Shown here one piece after another: positions 26,592 to 35,323 of a stretch of DNA of 64,000 nt. Numbering within the stretch: position 1 is the first letter of the stretch; every line of letters starts with the position of its first letter. The notes below the pieces were generated by a model, which made no database searches, was not told the DNA's origin, and was given only the letters and a program-made list of their open reading frames with translations. This DNA is from CAVQEK01 sp964596645 (GTDB lineage Bacteria; Bacteroidota; Bacteroidia; Cytophagales; Cyclobacteriaceae), in assembly GCA_964596645.1 (NCBI GenBank), contig CAZQVB010000001.1, positions 1-64,000 of the forward strand, written 5' to 3'. The position numbers and the translations under genes were made by a program.

Positions 26592-26845
26592 AGATGGGCG
26601 GTGTGTGGTACAATGTGGAACGACATACATTTATCCTTAGTCGTGACCAAATATAGATAAGTCGCCCTTCACCCCAGCCTGTGGAATATTTTCCTCAAAA
26701 AAGTCATGCTGTTGAGTTTTGCCCGAAGAGCTTACCGTGCCTTGTAGCGCTTCTGAGGGCATTTTTATACTGGAAAAGCGCAGTGCCCACGCCCGTGGCA
26801 TTTTATTTTCTTTATGTATGGCTCATTCACCAAACGATTAGAAAA
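26592..26845. other. Intergenic region upstream of the CsbD-like gene
   Basis: This is 254 bp without a convincing ORF. The frame open from 26681 is only the in-frame extension of the CsbD gene and has no conserved residues. No clear promoter motif was identified. Confidence 0.3.
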
Positions 26846-27043
26846 ATGGATAATCAAAGATTGAAAGGTAACTGGAATCAGATTAAAGGTAAGCTGAAAC
26901 AAAAATATGGAGAGCTTACTGACGACGACCTCACGTACGTAGAAGGAAAAGAAGATGAGCTCTACGGCAGAATTCAGAAAAAGGTCGGTAAATCGAAAGA
27001 CGAAGTTCGTGCAGAAATAGAGCGCGAGAATGCAAACGTCTAG
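26846..27043 (+). CDS. CsbD family stress-response protein
   Basis: A 65-residue hydrophilic protein from the ATG at 26846. It has the CsbD signature: GNWNQIKGKLKQKYGELTDDDL followed by EGKEDELYGRIQKK (the first string is given in outline). The protein is helical and highly charged. CsbD-like proteins are commonly induced by general stress; their molecular role is unknown. It is followed after 18 bp by a strong terminator, so it is a single-gene unit. Confidence 0.93.
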   Translation: MDNQRLKGNWNQIKGKLKQKYGELTDDDLTYVEGKEDELYGRIQKKVGKSKDEVRAEIERENANV

Positions 27044-27060
27044 AGCCATCCAATTGACCC

Positions 27061-27103
27061 AACTGCTTCATATTCCTAGGTGAATGTGAAGCAGTTTTTT
27101 TTT
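27061..27103 (+). terminator. Rho-independent terminator after the CsbD-like gene
   Basis: A 15-bp stem, AACTGCTTCATATTC paired with GAATGTGAAGCAGTT, with one non-Watson-Crick position and a 6-base loop. It is followed directly by a nine-T run. Confidence 0.92.
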
Positions 27104-27123
27104 ATACAAGCAGCTTTTTACCC

Positions 27124-27597
27124 ATGGATTTTACAGCAGATTTAGACGATCAGCTATGGATACTTCTCGACATCATAATAGCCGCCATACTCACCGGCGC
27201 GGTAGGCTGGGAACGCGAAAAAGCCAATAAACCCGCAGGCTTACGCACCACAATGCTTGTAGGCAGTGCATCCTGTCTGCTGGTGTCTATAGTCATACCA
27301 CTTATCGACCTGGTGTCGGACACGGCGTATTCCATGATCACCACAGATCCCATACGTGTACTCGAAGCTGTGGTGGTCGGGGTGAGTTTTATAGGCGGTG
27401 GGGTCATCATCAAATCCGAATCGACCGATCGCGTGCGCAACCTCACCACAGCCGCCTCGCTACTGATGGCCTGTGGCATCGGGGTCACTGTGGCTTTGAA
27501 ACAATACCTGGTGGCCGTAGGAGTGACCATATTCATATTGTTGATCAACGGAATGGTCTACTGGCTGGAAGGGAAATTTTTTAAAGATTCAAAATAG
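27124..27597 (+). CDS. MgtC/SapB family inner-membrane protein
   Basis: This 157-residue protein has four or five hydrophobic segments. It carries the MgtC N-terminal signature GWEREKANKPAGLRTTMLVG and the later motif GVSFIGGGVIIKSE then VRNLTTAASLLMACGIG. The family is linked to magnesium homeostasis and inhibition of F-type ATPase in pathogens; in free-living bacteria its role is less clear. Only the membrane part is present, without the C-terminal ACT-like domain. Its stop is 2 bp from the convergent fur-like gene's stop. Confidence 0.92.
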   Translation: MDFTADLDDQLWILLDIIIAAILTGAVGWEREKANKPAGLRTTMLVGSASCLLVSIVIPLIDLVSDTAYSMITTDPIRVLEAVVVGVSFIGGGVIIKSESTDRVRNLTTAASLLMACGIGVTVALKQYLVAVGVTIFILLINGMVYWLEGKFFKDSK

Positions 27598-27599
27598 AC

Positions 27600-28037
27600 T
27601 CACCTAGTCTGGGAGCAATTGCCGCATATCCCCAGCACCAGCACCTGCACTTCTTTCTGCTCATATTCATCGGGCACGTCAAACTCCGGTATTTGCGTAT
27701 CCGACAGGCATATCGTTTTTCCGCATGTTTCGCATTTAAAGTGGAGATGGTTGTCGTGATGGTGCTGTTCGTCGCATTGCTCTGAACACAAGCCATATTT
27801 GGGCTCGCCTCCTTCATCGGGTATTTTGTGAATGATGCCCTTGTCGACAAACGTTTTCAAGGTGCGGTACACCGTTACCCGGTCGTGTTTGGAGGCGCAG
27901 CCCGTCTCTATGTCGTGGTGTGAAAGGGCATGAGGCGACGTGAGAAATGCTGAAAGCACATCTTGCCGGCACTGTGTGTGGCGAAGGCCAAAGTGATCGA
28001 GAATTTCATTGGGAGCGCTTTGCTGGATATTCCTCAC
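27600..28037 (-). CDS. Fur-family metal-responsive repressor (Zur-like)
   Basis: A 145-residue Fur homologue. The N-terminal winged helix includes HFGLRHTQCRQDVLSAF and the recognition helix DRVTVYRTLKTFVDKGI. The dimerisation part has the His-rich metal site HHHDNHLHFKC and two structural CxxC pairs (CETC, CGNC). It lies 35 bp downstream of a lipoprotein gene on the same strand. The promoter of that gene carries a palindrome over its -33 element, so autoregulation is likely. Zinc is the best guess for the metal, because the operator and the His-rich lipoprotein resemble zinc-response loci, but iron or peroxide sensing is not excluded. Confidence 0.9.
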   Translation of the reverse strand: MRNIQQSAPNEILDHFGLRHTQCRQDVLSAFLTSPHALSHHDIETGCASKHDRVTVYRTLKTFVDKGIIHKIPDEGGEPKYGLCSEQCDEQHHHDNHLHFKCETCGKTICLSDTQIPEFDVPDEYEQKEVQVLVLGICGNCSQTR

Positions 28038-28072
28038 GTTAGCTTGATCAATTCAGGCGACATTTCATCATG

Positions 28073-28981
28073 TTACTGGTCACTCATCTCTACTTCAGTC
28101 CTGTGCACTGCAATATTACCCTGCTTGTCGAGCACCGATATGGTGAGTGCCAAATGGTGTACATCTTCCGAAGCCAAATCGGCATATTGGGCAGATGACA
28201 ATGTGAAATTAATGCTTTCAAATATCTTTTTCACCGATATCACGCCATCTACCATATAATTCTCCAATTCAGCCTCTTCAACATCAAAATCGATTAAGTC
28301 ATCATCTGCCACCCTTCCATGATCGTGTTCATGTTCATCTTCTTCGGCTTCGCCAAGCATTACTTCAATAGATTCCAACCCGGCGTAGTCGCCTGCCAAT
28401 GGCAATTCGTCACGTATTACGCCTTCCACTATGAAGGGTACACCCACCGCAATTTCAAGTTCGGCCGGTCCGGATAGCGCTACAATGGGCATAGAATTAT
28501 TTGTGATAAGAATAGTGACTTCTTTGGTGCTGCCGTCCTGAAAGCTCGTGGCATTGCCCGTCTGGTCGAGCGCCGAAACGATGAAGTGATAAGGCCCGGC
28601 CATGGCATTGTCCGGTATGGATAGTTCCTGGTCGAACGCGACGGTGTATTCGGTTGTTCCATTGGGCACTGTAAAGACTAAGCGGTCAGACCACTTCACC
28701 AATGAAGGATCTGTGCTGCGTTGCGCCACCCTGGCGTGTGTATGGCCACCGAAATTGTCGTGAATTTCTACCTGAAATTGCGAGAGCGCCATATCATCTA
28801 CTATCTCGGCTTGCATAGGTATATAATCGCCGGCCTGAAATGAATCCCAGTTTCCAGGCTCTGTCAATGTAATTTCCGGATGGGCTGAATCCACGTCATC
28901 ATCGTCACTGTCGCATGCGGAAAACAATGAAATGGTTGTTGCAAAAGCTACAAGGGCAAATAATCTTACTTTTCTGGTCAT
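28073..28981 (-). CDS. DUF4625-type lipoprotein, likely metal-regulated
   Basis: The product has 302 residues from the ATG at 28981, the first Met with a signal peptide (lipobox LFSAC, Cys near 23). An Asp-rich linker SDDDDVDS follows, then two beta-sandwich units. The first has HPEITLTEPGN, IHDNFGGHTHAR and GPYHFIVSALDQTGN; the second has PIVALSGPAELEIAVG and HHLALTISVLDKQGN. This fits DUF4625. A His/Asp/Glu-rich loop, EEDEHEHDHGRVADDD, could bind metal. It heads a unit with the Fur-family regulator gene, 35 bp downstream, and has a promoter overlapped by a palindromic operator. A role in zinc homeostasis is an inference. Confidence 0.82.
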   Translation of the reverse strand: MTRKVRLFALVAFATTISLFSACDSDDDDVDSAHPEITLTEPGNWDSFQAGDYIPMQAEIVDDMALSQFQVEIHDNFGGHTHARVAQRSTDPSLVKWSDRLVFTVPNGTTEYTVAFDQELSIPDNAMAGPYHFIVSALDQTGNATSFQDGSTKEVTILITNNSMPIVALSGPAELEIAVGVPFIVEGVIRDELPLAGDYAGLESIEVMLGEAEEDEHEHDHGRVADDDLIDFDVEEAELENYMVDGVISVKKIFESINFTLSSAQYADLASEDVHHLALTISVLDKQGNIAVHRTEVEMSDQ

Positions 28982-29004
28982 GATCGTGAGATTAGGTTCA
29001 ATGA

Positions 29005-29035
29005 CAAAGCTATCGTCAAAAATACTTTTTTGCAA
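29005..29035 (-). promoter_or_regulatory. Promoter of the lipoprotein-fur unit
   Basis: On the minus strand TTG (29035-29033), 20 bases, then TAGCTTTG (29012-29005). This is a full match to the phylum promoter pattern. It predicts transcription starting near 28998, about 17 bases before the ATG at 28981. Confidence 0.72.
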
Positions 29036-29046
29036 CAATGTTGCAA
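29030..29046. promoter_or_regulatory. Perfect 17-bp palindrome, probable Fur/Zur-type operator
   Basis: TTGCAACAATGTTGCAA is an 8-1-8 perfect inverted repeat. It contains the -33 TTG of the lipoprotein-fur promoter, so a bound repressor would block sigma factor contact. It also lies 110 bp upstream of the divergent gene at 29156. The size and symmetry suit a Fur-family dimer. The regulator is encoded by the second gene of the unit it appears to control. Confidence 0.72.
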
Positions 29047-29155
29047 ATACTTGTTGGTCGCGGCACCAACAAACGACAATAAATTCGTTGTGATGCTGCA
29101 AAGGGCAATGGCGCTTTGTGTATTTTTCGTTTTCAGAAACCAAAAACATATACCT

Positions 29156-29671
29156 ATGCTACTGCGCGTACCGCTCGCTCTCGTGGCTTTTGCCTTGCTT
29201 GCCTCCATCGTCAGTTGCGAAGACAAGCAGGAGGAGCAGCCGGATGATCTTACAGGCAACGAAACCGCATACCCGTTGTACGCCGGGGTTGCTTTTGGCT
29301 ATGACGGCACGCTCACCATCAAAGAGCGCCGGGATGGTTACGCCCAATTGGTGATTCATCTGGAAGGCACATCTGGGGCTTTGCAGTTTCCTGCCCACCT
29401 GCACTTTGGCAGCTACAGCGAGGGAGCTGCCATGGCCGCATTATTGGAACCTGTACAAGCCGCCACCGGGCGCAGCGAGACTCTTCTCACAGCGCTCATG
29501 AACGAAGAGCCCATTACCTATGCGCAGCTTTTACAATTTGATGGTCACATCAAAGTACATCAGGACGACAACCTGAACAAAGGGGTGATACTGAGCTATG
29601 GCAACATGGGCATCAATGACAGCGGACCGGCCAACGGTAGAATTTCTGCCTGCTTTTCTCCTATTTTTTAA
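29156..29671 (+). CDS. Putative lipoprotein, divergent from the lipoprotein-fur unit
   Basis: The product has 171 residues from the ATG at 29156, with lipobox SIVSC (Cys near 21). The body is beta-rich: AYPLYAGVAFGYDGTLTIKE in the N-terminal half, AHLHFGSYSEGAAMAALLEP in the middle and FDGHIKVHQDDN near the end, followed by a conserved-looking NGRISACFSPIF. The layout recalls CHRD or superoxide-dismutase-like small exported domains, but I cannot assign a family. The two His motifs could bind metal. Its position opposite the fur unit, sharing the operator region, suggests the same regulon. Confidence 0.72.
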   Translation: MLLRVPLALVAFALLASIVSCEDKQEEQPDDLTGNETAYPLYAGVAFGYDGTLTIKERRDGYAQLVIHLEGTSGALQFPAHLHFGSYSEGAAMAALLEPVQAATGRSETLLTALMNEEPITYAQLLQFDGHIKVHQDDNLNKGVILSYGNMGINDSGPANGRISACFSPIF

Positions 29672-29794
29672 TACAGCAGTCTTTCACCACAAATCCTCTT
29701 TTTATTTTTAGCCAGGGCGATTTTACCCGTAGCAACGATCGGCCCTAAGCCATCAAGTGCGTGCTTGTTCATTAGGCATTCCGGCACTTTCTCG

Positions 29795-29802
29795 TATTTT
29801 TG
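29795..29802 (+). promoter_or_regulatory. Possible -7 element for the M61 peptidase gene
   Basis: TATTTTTG is an exact TAnnTTTG match 36 bases upstream of the ATG at 29838. No TTG lies at the normal 19-21 base distance (ATT or TTA is found there), so this is a weaker call than the others. Confidence 0.35.
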
Positions 29803-29837
29803 TGTACCTAGAAGCTAGAATACAATTTAGTGAATTG

Positions 29838-31646
29838 ATGAAGAGGAGAATTACTTTGGCCGGCATACTGTGCGTCGGCCTGGCACTCGTGGCCCATATG
29901 GCCAATGGTGCACCCACACCGCGTATTGCTTACAGCCTCTCTATGCCGCAGCCGCATACGCATTATTTTCAGGTAGATATACAATTGGAGCATTTTGAAG
30001 AAGATACACTGGCGCTTCAAATGCCCGTATGGACACCGGGCTCTTATCTCATCCGCGATTTTGCGAAAAATGTTGAGCAATTTCAGGTGCTCAATGACGA
30101 AGGCACACCGATGCCCTCCACTAAAATTGATAAAAATACGTGGAGCATACCCACCCGCGGCCACGGCGTCATCAACGTGCGCTATCTTGTTTACGCCAAT
30201 GAACTATCGGTACGCACCAGCCACCTCGACATCTCGCATGGATATATCAACGGCGCCAGCGTATTTATGTACGTGCGCGGCTATCTGCACCTGCCTGCCA
30301 CATTGCAGATACATCCCTACCCAACGTGGGAAACGGTGACCACCGCACTGCCCAAAGCCTCAGGCGCCCCATTTCTTTACAAGGCAGCCAACTATGATGA
30401 ACTCGCAGACAGCCCCATAGAAATTGGAAATCACCAGGTGCTGACTTTTGATGCAGGCGGTGCTGAGCACACAATGGCCATTTACGGGCCGGGCAACTAT
30501 TCCGTGAAGGCGCTGAAGAAAGACATGGGTAAGATCATAGAGGCCTGTGTGGAGGTGTTCGGTGAAAACCCTAATGAGCATTATACCTTCATCATACACA
30601 ACATCGACGCTGATGCAGCCCCGGGCCTCGAGCATACCGCCTCTACCACACTGCAGGTTTGGCGGTGGATATATGCCCCCGCCCAGGAGTATGAGCGTTT
30701 CCTTAGTTTGGTGGCGCATGAGTACTTTCACCTGTGGCTGGTAAAAAGAATAAAGCCGGCCAACTTTGACACCTTTGACTACTCTAAAGAGAACTATACA
30801 AGCCTGCTCTGGGTAATGGAAGGCTTTACCAGCTACTACGACGAACTGTTGCTGGCGCGCACAGGCATTATCAGCCCTACGGAATACCTTGACAAATTGC
30901 TCAATGCTGCAGAGTTGGTACACAACCAGCCCGGCGCCTACGTACAACCCGTGGCCGAAGCGAGTTTTGATGCCTGGATTAAATACTACCAGCCCAATGA
31001 AAATTCGCTCAATGCCACCATATCGTACTACAAGAAAGGCACACTGCTGGCTGCCATGCTCGATCTGGACATCATGCACCACAGCCGCAGCCAGTACAGC
31101 ATGGACGACGTACTGCGGTACTTGTATCATGAATATTATAAAACAGGCAGTGGTGTGACGGAGGCTGATATACAATCGGCGCTGGAAAAGTTTGCAGGCC
31201 ACAGCCTCGACTCATTCTTCAAAGCCTACGTGCATGGCACCGATACGCTGGATATGGAAAAATATCTTTTGTACGCCGGAGTGCAATTACAACAAACCCA
31301 TGCTGCACCCCAATACCAAACCCTGGGCATACACACCGATGAATCGGCCTCAGGCATATTGGTAAAAAATGTGATAAAAGGAACGCCCGCCTACCGGGCC
31401 GGCCTCAACGCCGGCGATGAATTGCTTGCCATAGACACATTCCGTATCAGAACAACAGAAGATATGGCGACCATTCTAAACTATGGCAATAGCGATTCGG
31501 TCGTAAAAATACTGATTTCACGGCAAGGCATACTGCGCAGCATCGACGTACAGCCAGAGCCAAATGGCGAGTACATCTTTCGGTATAGAATAGCACCTGC
31601 CAACAAACTGCAGGAAAAAGTGCGAGAAGCATGGCTGGGTGAATGA
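29838..31646 (+). CDS. M61 family metallopeptidase with PDZ domain
   Basis: The product has 602 residues from the ATG at 29838, with a signal peptide (about 25 residues, ending ANGA). The N-terminal beta domain includes LQMPVWTPGSYLIRDFAKNV, the family hallmark. The zinc site HEYFHLW is at about 294-300, with a downstream Glu in WVMEGFTSYYDELLLARTG. A PDZ domain spans about 495-590 (ILVKNVIKGTPAYRAGLNAGDELLAID). M61 enzymes are glycyl aminopeptidase-type peptidases; in Bacteroidota they are secreted to the periplasm or outside. The gene precedes ligA but is separated by a promoter. Confidence 0.93.
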   Translation: MKRRITLAGILCVGLALVAHMANGAPTPRIAYSLSMPQPHTHYFQVDIQLEHFEEDTLALQMPVWTPGSYLIRDFAKNVEQFQVLNDEGTPMPSTKIDKNTWSIPTRGHGVINVRYLVYANELSVRTSHLDISHGYINGASVFMYVRGYLHLPATLQIHPYPTWETVTTALPKASGAPFLYKAANYDELADSPIEIGNHQVLTFDAGGAEHTMAIYGPGNYSVKALKKDMGKIIEACVEVFGENPNEHYTFIIHNIDADAAPGLEHTASTTLQVWRWIYAPAQEYERFLSLVAHEYFHLWLVKRIKPANFDTFDYSKENYTSLLWVMEGFTSYYDELLLARTGIISPTEYLDKLLNAAELVHNQPGAYVQPVAEASFDAWIKYYQPNENSLNATISYYKKGTLLAAMLDLDIMHHSRSQYSMDDVLRYLYHEYYKTGSGVTEADIQSALEKFAGHSLDSFFKAYVHGTDTLDMEKYLLYAGVQLQQTHAAPQYQTLGIHTDESASGILVKNVIKGTPAYRAGLNAGDELLAIDTFRIRTTEDMATILNYGNSDSVVKILISRQGILRSIDVQPEPNGEYIFRYRIAPANKLQEKVREAWLGE

Positions 31647-31690
31647 ATTGCTCATCGATCATATTTGTATAAAAGGTGCCAGCGCCAACA

Positions 31691-31721
31691 TTTGATCATC
31701 TTGGCCGATTATATAGTTTTG
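31691..31721 (+). promoter_or_regulatory. Promoter of the ligA-DUF6913-dapA operon
   Basis: TTTG (31691-31694), 19 bases, TAGTTTTG (31714-31721): a full match to the phylum promoter. Transcription should start near 31728, about 14 bases before the ligA ATG. Confidence 0.75.
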
Positions 31722-31741
31722 CATCCGTACCAATAATCGCC

Positions 31742-33796
31742 ATGACCGCTCAGGAAGCCAAAAAAGAAATCGATGCCCTAATCGATACGATTAATTACCA
31801 CAACGAGCAGTATTATCAAAAGCACATTTCCGAAATTAATGATTATGAATTTGACCAGCTTCTCAAGCGCCTTGAAGAACTAGAAAGCGAACATCCTGAA
31901 TTAAAATACCCCTACAGCCCGACCCAGCGCGTGGGTGGCACCGTTACCAAGCAATTTGAAACCGTACAACACCGGTTTCCCATGCTTTCCCTGGGCAACA
32001 CCTACTCCATCGATGAGTTAAAAGAATTCGACAATCGTGTTAAAAAAGGATTGGCCGGTGAAAACTACGCATATTTCTGCGAGCTCAAGTTCGACGGTGT
32101 AGCCATTAGCCTCTGGTACGAGCGCGGAGTGCTGAAGCGAGCCGTCACCCGCGGCGATGGCACCCAAGGCGATGACGTGACGCACAATGCCAAAACAATA
32201 CGATCTATCCCTTTAAAACTAAAATATACTGAGCTCCTGCCACGCGATTGCGAAGTGCGGGGCGAGGTGTTTATGCCGCGCGATGTATTTAATAGTTTAA
32301 ATCAACAACGCGCTGACTCCGGCCAACAGGCATTGGCCAACCCGCGCAATACAGCGTCTGGCACGCTCAAAATGCAGGACTCCGCCATAGTGGCCACACG
32401 GCAGCTCCACTGCTATGTATATGCGCTGCTGAGCGAAGAGGCAGGCCCGGCCACGCATGCAGAGGCCATTCACTGGCTGGAGCAGAGCGGATTTCATGTG
32501 TCGCCAACTTACCAACAATGCGCTGATATCGAGGAAGTGTTGGCGTATATCAATCGGTGGGAAAATGAGCGCAAGAAATTACCACTGGACACCGACGGTA
32601 TAGTGATAAAAGTAAACAACCTGGCGCAGCAGCAGCGACTGGGCTATACCTCCAAAAGCCCGCGATGGGCCATAGCCTATAAATACAGCGCCGAGAGCAC
32701 GAGCACCTTACTGCGCGACATCACATATCAGGTCGGGCGCACAGGTGCCATCACCCCGGTGGCCGAGCTTAATAAAGTAACGCTGGCGGGTACGGAGGTG
32801 AAACGCGCTTCGCTGCACAATGCCAACGAAATATCGCGCCTCGACCTTCGCATAGGTGATTACGTATTGGTGGAAAAAGGCGGTGAGATCATTCCAAAAG
32901 TCACCGGTGTAGATTTCAGCCGGCGCACATCCGGGCTTCCGGCCGTGGCGTACATCACCCGGTGCCCAGCATGTGGCACAGCCCTGGTGCGCGAAGAGGG
33001 CGAGGCCAATCACTACTGCCCCAACCAGCAAGGCTGTCCACCGCAGGTGTTGGGCAGAATCGAGCACTTCGTCAGTCGCGATGCCATGCGGCTTGAGACA
33101 TTGGGGGAGAAAAGAATAGAAGGACTGTTTAACGCCGGACTCGTAAAGGATGTGGCGGACATCTACGAACTGACGCTGCCTAAAATAACAGGCGTGGAGT
33201 TGCACACTGCCAGCGAAAGCGGGTCGGGCAGGAAAACAACCATTCAAAAGCTGGGCGCTGAGAAGATCATCAAAAGCATAGAAGAAACGAAGAGCCGGCC
33301 ATTTAAGAATGTACTCTTTGCCCTGGGCATCCGATACGTAGGCGCTACGGTGGCGGAAAAATTGGCATTTCATTGCAACAGCATAGATGCATTGATGGCA
33401 GCGACGAAAGAAGAGCTCGTGGAAATACCGGAAATAGGTGAGAGAATTGCCGAAAGTGTTGTAGAGTACTTCAGCAATGAAGCTAATCTAAACCTCGTGC
33501 GCCGGCTGCAAGGGCATGGTCTTCAGATGAAGTCTGATATACCAGATAGGCCTGTCAAGAATGTTTTAAATGGAAAATCATTCGTAATTTCCGGGGTTTT
33601 TGGGCAGTACAGCCGCGACGAGCTCAAAGAAATGATACAGCAAAGCGGCGGTCGTGTGGTGTCGTCGGTATCGGCCAGCCTCGACTATCTTTTAGCCGGA
33701 GAGAATATGGGCCCGTCCAAATTGGAAAAAGCAAAAAAGCTGAACGTGACATTGATAAGCGAGGATGACTTCCTGAAGATGATCCGAAATGACTGA
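31742..33796 (+). CDS. ligA: NAD-dependent DNA ligase
   Basis: The product has 684 residues from the ATG at 31742. The frame extends 22 codons upstream, but that region contains the promoter. The adenylation lysine is K116 in ELKFDGVA. Other motifs seen are RGDGTQGDDVT, VRGEVFMP, NPRNTASGTLK and DGIVIKVN. An OB fold with VGRTGAITPVAEL, a four-Cys zinc finger (CPACG, then CPNQQGC), helix-hairpin-helix motifs and a C-terminal BRCT domain (VISGVFGQYSRDELK) follow. It seals nicks using NAD in replication and repair. Its stop overlaps the next gene by 8 bp. Confidence 0.97.
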   Translation: MTAQEAKKEIDALIDTINYHNEQYYQKHISEINDYEFDQLLKRLEELESEHPELKYPYSPTQRVGGTVTKQFETVQHRFPMLSLGNTYSIDELKEFDNRVKKGLAGENYAYFCELKFDGVAISLWYERGVLKRAVTRGDGTQGDDVTHNAKTIRSIPLKLKYTELLPRDCEVRGEVFMPRDVFNSLNQQRADSGQQALANPRNTASGTLKMQDSAIVATRQLHCYVYALLSEEAGPATHAEAIHWLEQSGFHVSPTYQQCADIEEVLAYINRWENERKKLPLDTDGIVIKVNNLAQQQRLGYTSKSPRWAIAYKYSAESTSTLLRDITYQVGRTGAITPVAELNKVTLAGTEVKRASLHNANEISRLDLRIGDYVLVEKGGEIIPKVTGVDFSRRTSGLPAVAYITRCPACGTALVREEGEANHYCPNQQGCPPQVLGRIEHFVSRDAMRLETLGEKRIEGLFNAGLVKDVADIYELTLPKITGVELHTASESGSGRKTTIQKLGAEKIIKSIEETKSRPFKNVLFALGIRYVGATVAEKLAFHCNSIDALMAATKEELVEIPEIGERIAESVVEYFSNEANLNLVRRLQGHGLQMKSDIPDRPVKNVLNGKSFVISGVFGQYSRDELKEMIQQSGGRVVSSVSASLDYLLAGENMGPSKLEKAKKLNVTLISEDDFLKMIRND

Positions 33797-34322
33797 TTTT
33801 TTAAAAAAATATACCCTACCCTGGTTTACCAAAAAAATACTGCGGAACAACAAGTCCGTAAGAAAAAGTACCCCCTACAGTGCCGCCAAAAAAGTCCTCA
33901 TTCTGTTCACAGCCAATGGTAATCAAAAATTTGCCTTGGTAAAAAACCTTCAAAATAAACTGGAGAAAGACGGCATAGAAGTGAGTTTTTTATATTTGCT
34001 CCAGCGTACCGACGACCGGCCCGACATCCATATGGACGAGGGTATGGTGAGGATGCAAAAAGACAACTTTACCGCATTAGGCAAACTGAACGACCCGCAA
34101 ATAAAAACGCTGGCCGAGGCAGAGTACGACTATCTGATCCATGCCGATCTGGAAAGCAACATTTACCTCGATCTGCTGCTGGCCAAGAGCAAAGCCCGGT
34201 GCAGAATTGGTCGCTATTTCACCGATGATAATCCATTTTATGACCTTATGATCGGCATAAGTGAAGACAAGAAGCTCAATTTTTTTCTGGAGGAAGTTTA
34301 TCGCTACACCAAGTCATTTTAA
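33789..34322 (+). CDS. DUF6913 family protein
   Basis: This 177-residue protein occurs across Bacteroidota in this gene order, between ligA-like or other housekeeping genes and dapA. Recognisable parts are KKVLILFTANGNQKFALVKN, YDYLIHADLESNIYLDLLLA and ARCRIGRYFTDDNPFYDLMI. The sequence is soluble and basic at the N-terminus. The function is unknown. It overlaps ligA by 8 bp and is 9 bp from dapA, so it belongs to their operon. Confidence 0.85.
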   Translation: MTDFLKKYTLPWFTKKILRNNKSVRKSTPYSAAKKVLILFTANGNQKFALVKNLQNKLEKDGIEVSFLYLLQRTDDRPDIHMDEGMVRMQKDNFTALGKLNDPQIKTLAEAEYDYLIHADLESNIYLDLLLAKSKARCRIGRYFTDDNPFYDLMIGISEDKKLNFFLEEVYRYTKSF

Positions 34323-34331
34323 CAAAATATT

Positions 34332-35213
34332 ATGCTGAATACATTGAAAGGAACCGGCGTGGCCCTGGTCACACCGTTTGATGCTGAATTGAAAATTGAC
34401 TACCCCGCACTGAAGCGCGTCATTGATTTTGTGTCGGACAACGGCGTGGATTATCTGGTGGTGAATGGCACCACTGGCGAGTCGGCCACCACCAACAAAC
34501 AAGAGAAACACGCCATATTAGATTTTACCAAAAAGAACAATCCACGCAACCTGCCCATTATGTACGGCACCGGCGGCTACGACACACAGGACATCATCGA
34601 CCATGTGAAGGAGATGGATTGGAGTGGCGTTTCTTCCCTGCTCAGCGTAAGCCCGTACTACAACCGGCCTTCGCAAAAAGGCATTATTGCGCATTTTGAA
34701 GCCATTGCCGATGCTTGCCCGGTACCTGTGATCATGTACAACGTACCCAAGCGCACGGGCAGCAATATGGAGAGCGACACCACGGTGGCACTTGCAGGCC
34801 ATCCCAACATTGCCGGCATAAAAGAAGCCTCGGGCGATATGGCCCAGGCAGTAGAAATTATTTCGCAAACGCCTGATGACTTTGCCTTTATCTCCGGCGA
34901 CGATATGTGCACGCTCCCACTGATATGCACAGGTGCCGTTGGTGTGATTTCCGTATTGGCCAATGCCTTTCCCAAAACCATGTCGGATATGGTGCGCCTG
35001 GCGCTGGCCGGTGATCTGTCGGCGTCGAAAAAACTTCTCTTTTCACTGTCGGCTGTAAACCCGCTGATGTATTGTGAATCGAGCCCGGTGGGCATCAAAG
35101 AAGCGCTGACCATGATGGGCTTGTGCGAAAATCATGTGCGATTGCCGCTTGTAAAAGGCTCAGAAAGCCTGCGAGCGCAGATAAAGGCTCAGTTAGAAAA
35201 AGTACGCAACTGA
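34332..35213 (+). CDS. dapA: 4-hydroxy-tetrahydrodipicolinate synthase
   Basis: A 293-residue enzyme that condenses pyruvate with aspartate semialdehyde on the way to diaminopimelate and lysine. Motifs seen are GTGVALVTPFD, NGTTGESATT (pyruvate-binding Thr pair), IMYNVPKRTGSNM (Tyr of the catalytic triad, about 136) and the Schiff-base Lys164 in AGIKEASGD. The length is typical. It is last in the ligA operon and is followed by two hairpins, the second a strong terminator. Confidence 0.96.
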   Translation: MLNTLKGTGVALVTPFDAELKIDYPALKRVIDFVSDNGVDYLVVNGTTGESATTNKQEKHAILDFTKKNNPRNLPIMYGTGGYDTQDIIDHVKEMDWSGVSSLLSVSPYYNRPSQKGIIAHFEAIADACPVPVIMYNVPKRTGSNMESDTTVALAGHPNIAGIKEASGDMAQAVEIISQTPDDFAFISGDDMCTLPLICTGAVGVISVLANAFPKTMSDMVRLALAGDLSASKKLLFSLSAVNPLMYCESSPVGIKEALTMMGLCENHVRLPLVKGSESLRAQIKAQLEKVRN

Positions 35214-35221
35214 ATAGAGCG

Positions 35222-35306
35222 GGTGCTGTAAATTTCTACAGCGCCTAAAGATCAATGCGTTACACAAAAAAAAGGGACAACTAATGCCCCTTTTTTTTTG
35301 TGTAAC
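35222..35306. terminator. Hairpin plus bidirectional terminator between dapA and the histone H1-like gene
   Basis: The first hairpin (35222-35245, GGTGCTGTA / TACAGCGCC, one G-U pair) lacks a T-run. The second (35259-35306) pairs GTTACACAAAAAAAAGGG with CCCC followed by nine T and GTGTAAC. It gives an A-run on one side and a T-run on the other, so it can stop transcription of both convergent genes. Confidence 0.85.
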
Positions 35307-35323
35307 TAATCTAATTTCTTCAA

